Shown here one piece after another: positions 63,096 through 64,000 of a DNA stretch of 64,000 bases (positions within the stretch are counted from its first letter, which is position 1; every line of letters begins with the position of its first letter). Made by a program: the position numbers and the translations under genes. The notes beneath the pieces were generated by a model that saw nothing but the letters and a program-made list of their open reading frames with translations, did no database searches and had not been told where the DNA came from. The stretch covers positions 2,418,001 to 2,482,000 of the forward strand of contig NZ_CP046977.1 in the NCBI RefSeq assembly GCF_030408455.1. The letters are read 5' to 3'. Source of the DNA: Corynebacterium atrinae. Its GTDB lineage: Bacteria; Actinomycetota; Actinomycetes; Mycobacteriales; Mycobacteriaceae.

Positions 63096-64000
63096 TTCAG
63101 GTCCTCCTCGTCGGCGCGCTGGACCCATTCCTGGAAGGTTTCTTCTTCGTGGCGCTGTTGGGTGAAGTGCCCGACGACGCGGACGACGTAATCCCCGACC
63201 TCGTCGGCGATGACCTTGTGACCTTTGACCTTTCGACCAAAATTGGCGTTGATGTTCATCGATCCGCCCAGGTGAACCTGGAAGCCCTCAACCCGGTTGC
63301 CCTCGTCATCGGTGACGGTCTGGCCCTTGAAACCGATATCGGCGACCTGCGTGCGGGCGCAGGAATTGGGACAGCCATTGAGCGCGATCCGCACCGGCAC
63401 GTCGATGTCGCCGATCCGCTCCTCCAGCTCATCGACCAATTCGACGGCCCGGGCTTTCGTGGTGGCGTGCGCGAGCTTGCAAAACTCCAGGCCGGTGCAC
63501 GAGATGATGTTGCGCCGCCACTCTGAGGGCTTCGAGAACAACCCCGTCTCATCCAACGCGGCGGAGAGCGCAGTGAGGTCCGTGCGCTCGATGTCGAGGA
63601 AGAGCAACTCCTTCTCTGCGGTGGTGCGGATGCGCTCGATTCCGAAACGCTCGGCGACATCAGCGATAGCAATGAGCTGCTCGCCGGTCGTGTGCCCCAC
63701 GGTCGGCTTCACCCCGAGATAGAACTTGCCATCCTTTTGTGGGTGCGCGCCAATGTGGTCGCGGTAACCCGGATTGATGGGCTGATGGGGGCCATCGATG
63801 AGCGGCTTGCCCAGGTATTCCTTCTCCAGGACCTCGCGGAACTTCTCGATGCCCCACTGGGCCACCAAGAACTTCAACCGCGCCCGGTTGCGCAGGCGAC
63901 GGAAACCATAGTCCCGGAACAGGCGCGCCACCCCGGCCCACACGTCCGGCACCTCCTCGAGCGGTATCCACGCGCCCAGTGATTGCGCGAGCATCGGGTT
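63092..64000 (-). CDS. cysI: Ferredoxin-type sulfite reductase CysI, C-terminal part
   Basis: The frame runs off the right edge; about 302 C-terminal residues are seen. Sirohaem/4Fe-4S ligands are in ISCTGLEFCKLAHATTK (C-x5-C) and GCPNSCARTQVADIGFKG (C-x3-C). It reduces sulfite to sulfide with six electrons. The promoter and 5' end, and probably fpr2, lie outside. Confidence 0.95.
   Translation of the reverse strand, partial: NPMLAQSLGAWIPLEEVPDVWAGVARLFRDYGFRRLRNRARLKFLVAQWGIEKFREVLEKEYLGKPLIDGPHQPINPGYRDHIGAHPQKDGKFYLGVKPTVGHTTGEQLIAIADVAERFGIERIRTTAEKELLFLDIERTDLTALSAALDETGLFSKPSEWRRNIISCTGLEFCKLAHATTKARAVELVDELEERIGDIDVPVRIALNGCPNSCARTQVADIGFKGQTVTDDEGNRVEGFQVHLGGSMNINANFGRKVKGHKVIADEVGDYVVRVVGHFTQQRHEEETFQEWVQRADEEDLK

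Noticed and set aside
1..64000. CRISPR array, tRNA or rRNA genes, prophage, restriction or toxin-antitoxin system
   Set aside because: No regular short repeats with spacers, no tRNA cloverleaf or rRNA sequence, and no phage structural or restriction genes were recognised on either strand.

Overview
The window looks like a chromosomal segment of a Corynebacterium species. The evidence is the high G+C content, the gene order ald-hspR-dnaJ-grpE-dnaK, the order cysI-cysX-cysH-cysD-cysN-cysY-cysZ as described for C. glutamicum, HspR-type CTTGAGT-N7-ACTCAAG operators, and a RamA/RamB-like site in front of ald. No rRNA, tRNA or CRISPR array was seen.

Layout. (1) 1-10.4 kb is a surface-polysaccharide locus: a partial PqqD-like protein, a flippase, a Wzy-like membrane protein, a GT4 glycosyltransferase, a PglE/PglC/PglD-like set (sugar aminotransferase, phosphoglycosyltransferase, acetyltransferase), an LCP ligase and a VanZ-like protein. 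An IS1634-family element sits between the Wzy and GT4 genes and is flanked by 563-bp direct repeats. (2) 10.5-24 kb is mostly core genome: GH76, TrmH-type methylase, pyrE, a sulfurtransferase, an MFS carrier, clpB under two HspR boxes, a GltS-like carrier, alcohol dehydrogenase, and two flavin enzymes starting from an apparently leaderless promoter. (3) 24-35.1 kb is an accessory region: a second, inverted IS1634-family copy (34-bp direct repeats) inside a decayed ASCH gene, a CstR-regulated sulfide/persulfide module (two tiny Cys-rich proteins, MBL-rhodanese fusion, TauE-type carrier, rhodanese), an IS3 orfA remnant, a DUF3054 protein, a DUF222/HNH protein, an intact ASCH protein, and an alpha/beta hydrolase split in its catalytic serine codon by an IS3-family element. 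(4) 35.1-54.5 kb is core genome: a PucR-type regulator, VOC protein, osmoprotectant ABC transporter, flavohaemoprotein-like enzyme, nitrilase, DUF1023 pair, ald, the hspR-dnaJ-grpE-dnaK operon, putA with a possible leader peptide, and an AI-2E family protein. (5) 54.5-64 kb holds a nucleosidase, an M20 peptidase/AbgT transporter pair, and the assimilatory sulfate reduction operon, whose cysI runs off the window.

Most notable points. cysX, a small gene hidden between cysI and cysH, has an in-frame TGA exactly where the second cysteine of its CPYC motif is expected, while the frame stays open and coding on both sides; this is either a selenocysteine codon or a fresh nonsense mutation. The two identical IS1634-family copies carry target duplications of 563 bp and 34 bp, reproducing the long, variable duplications reported for IS1549 and IS1634. 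The CstR-like module has two 16-bp operators exactly 33 bp apart and starts with two paralogous microproteins.
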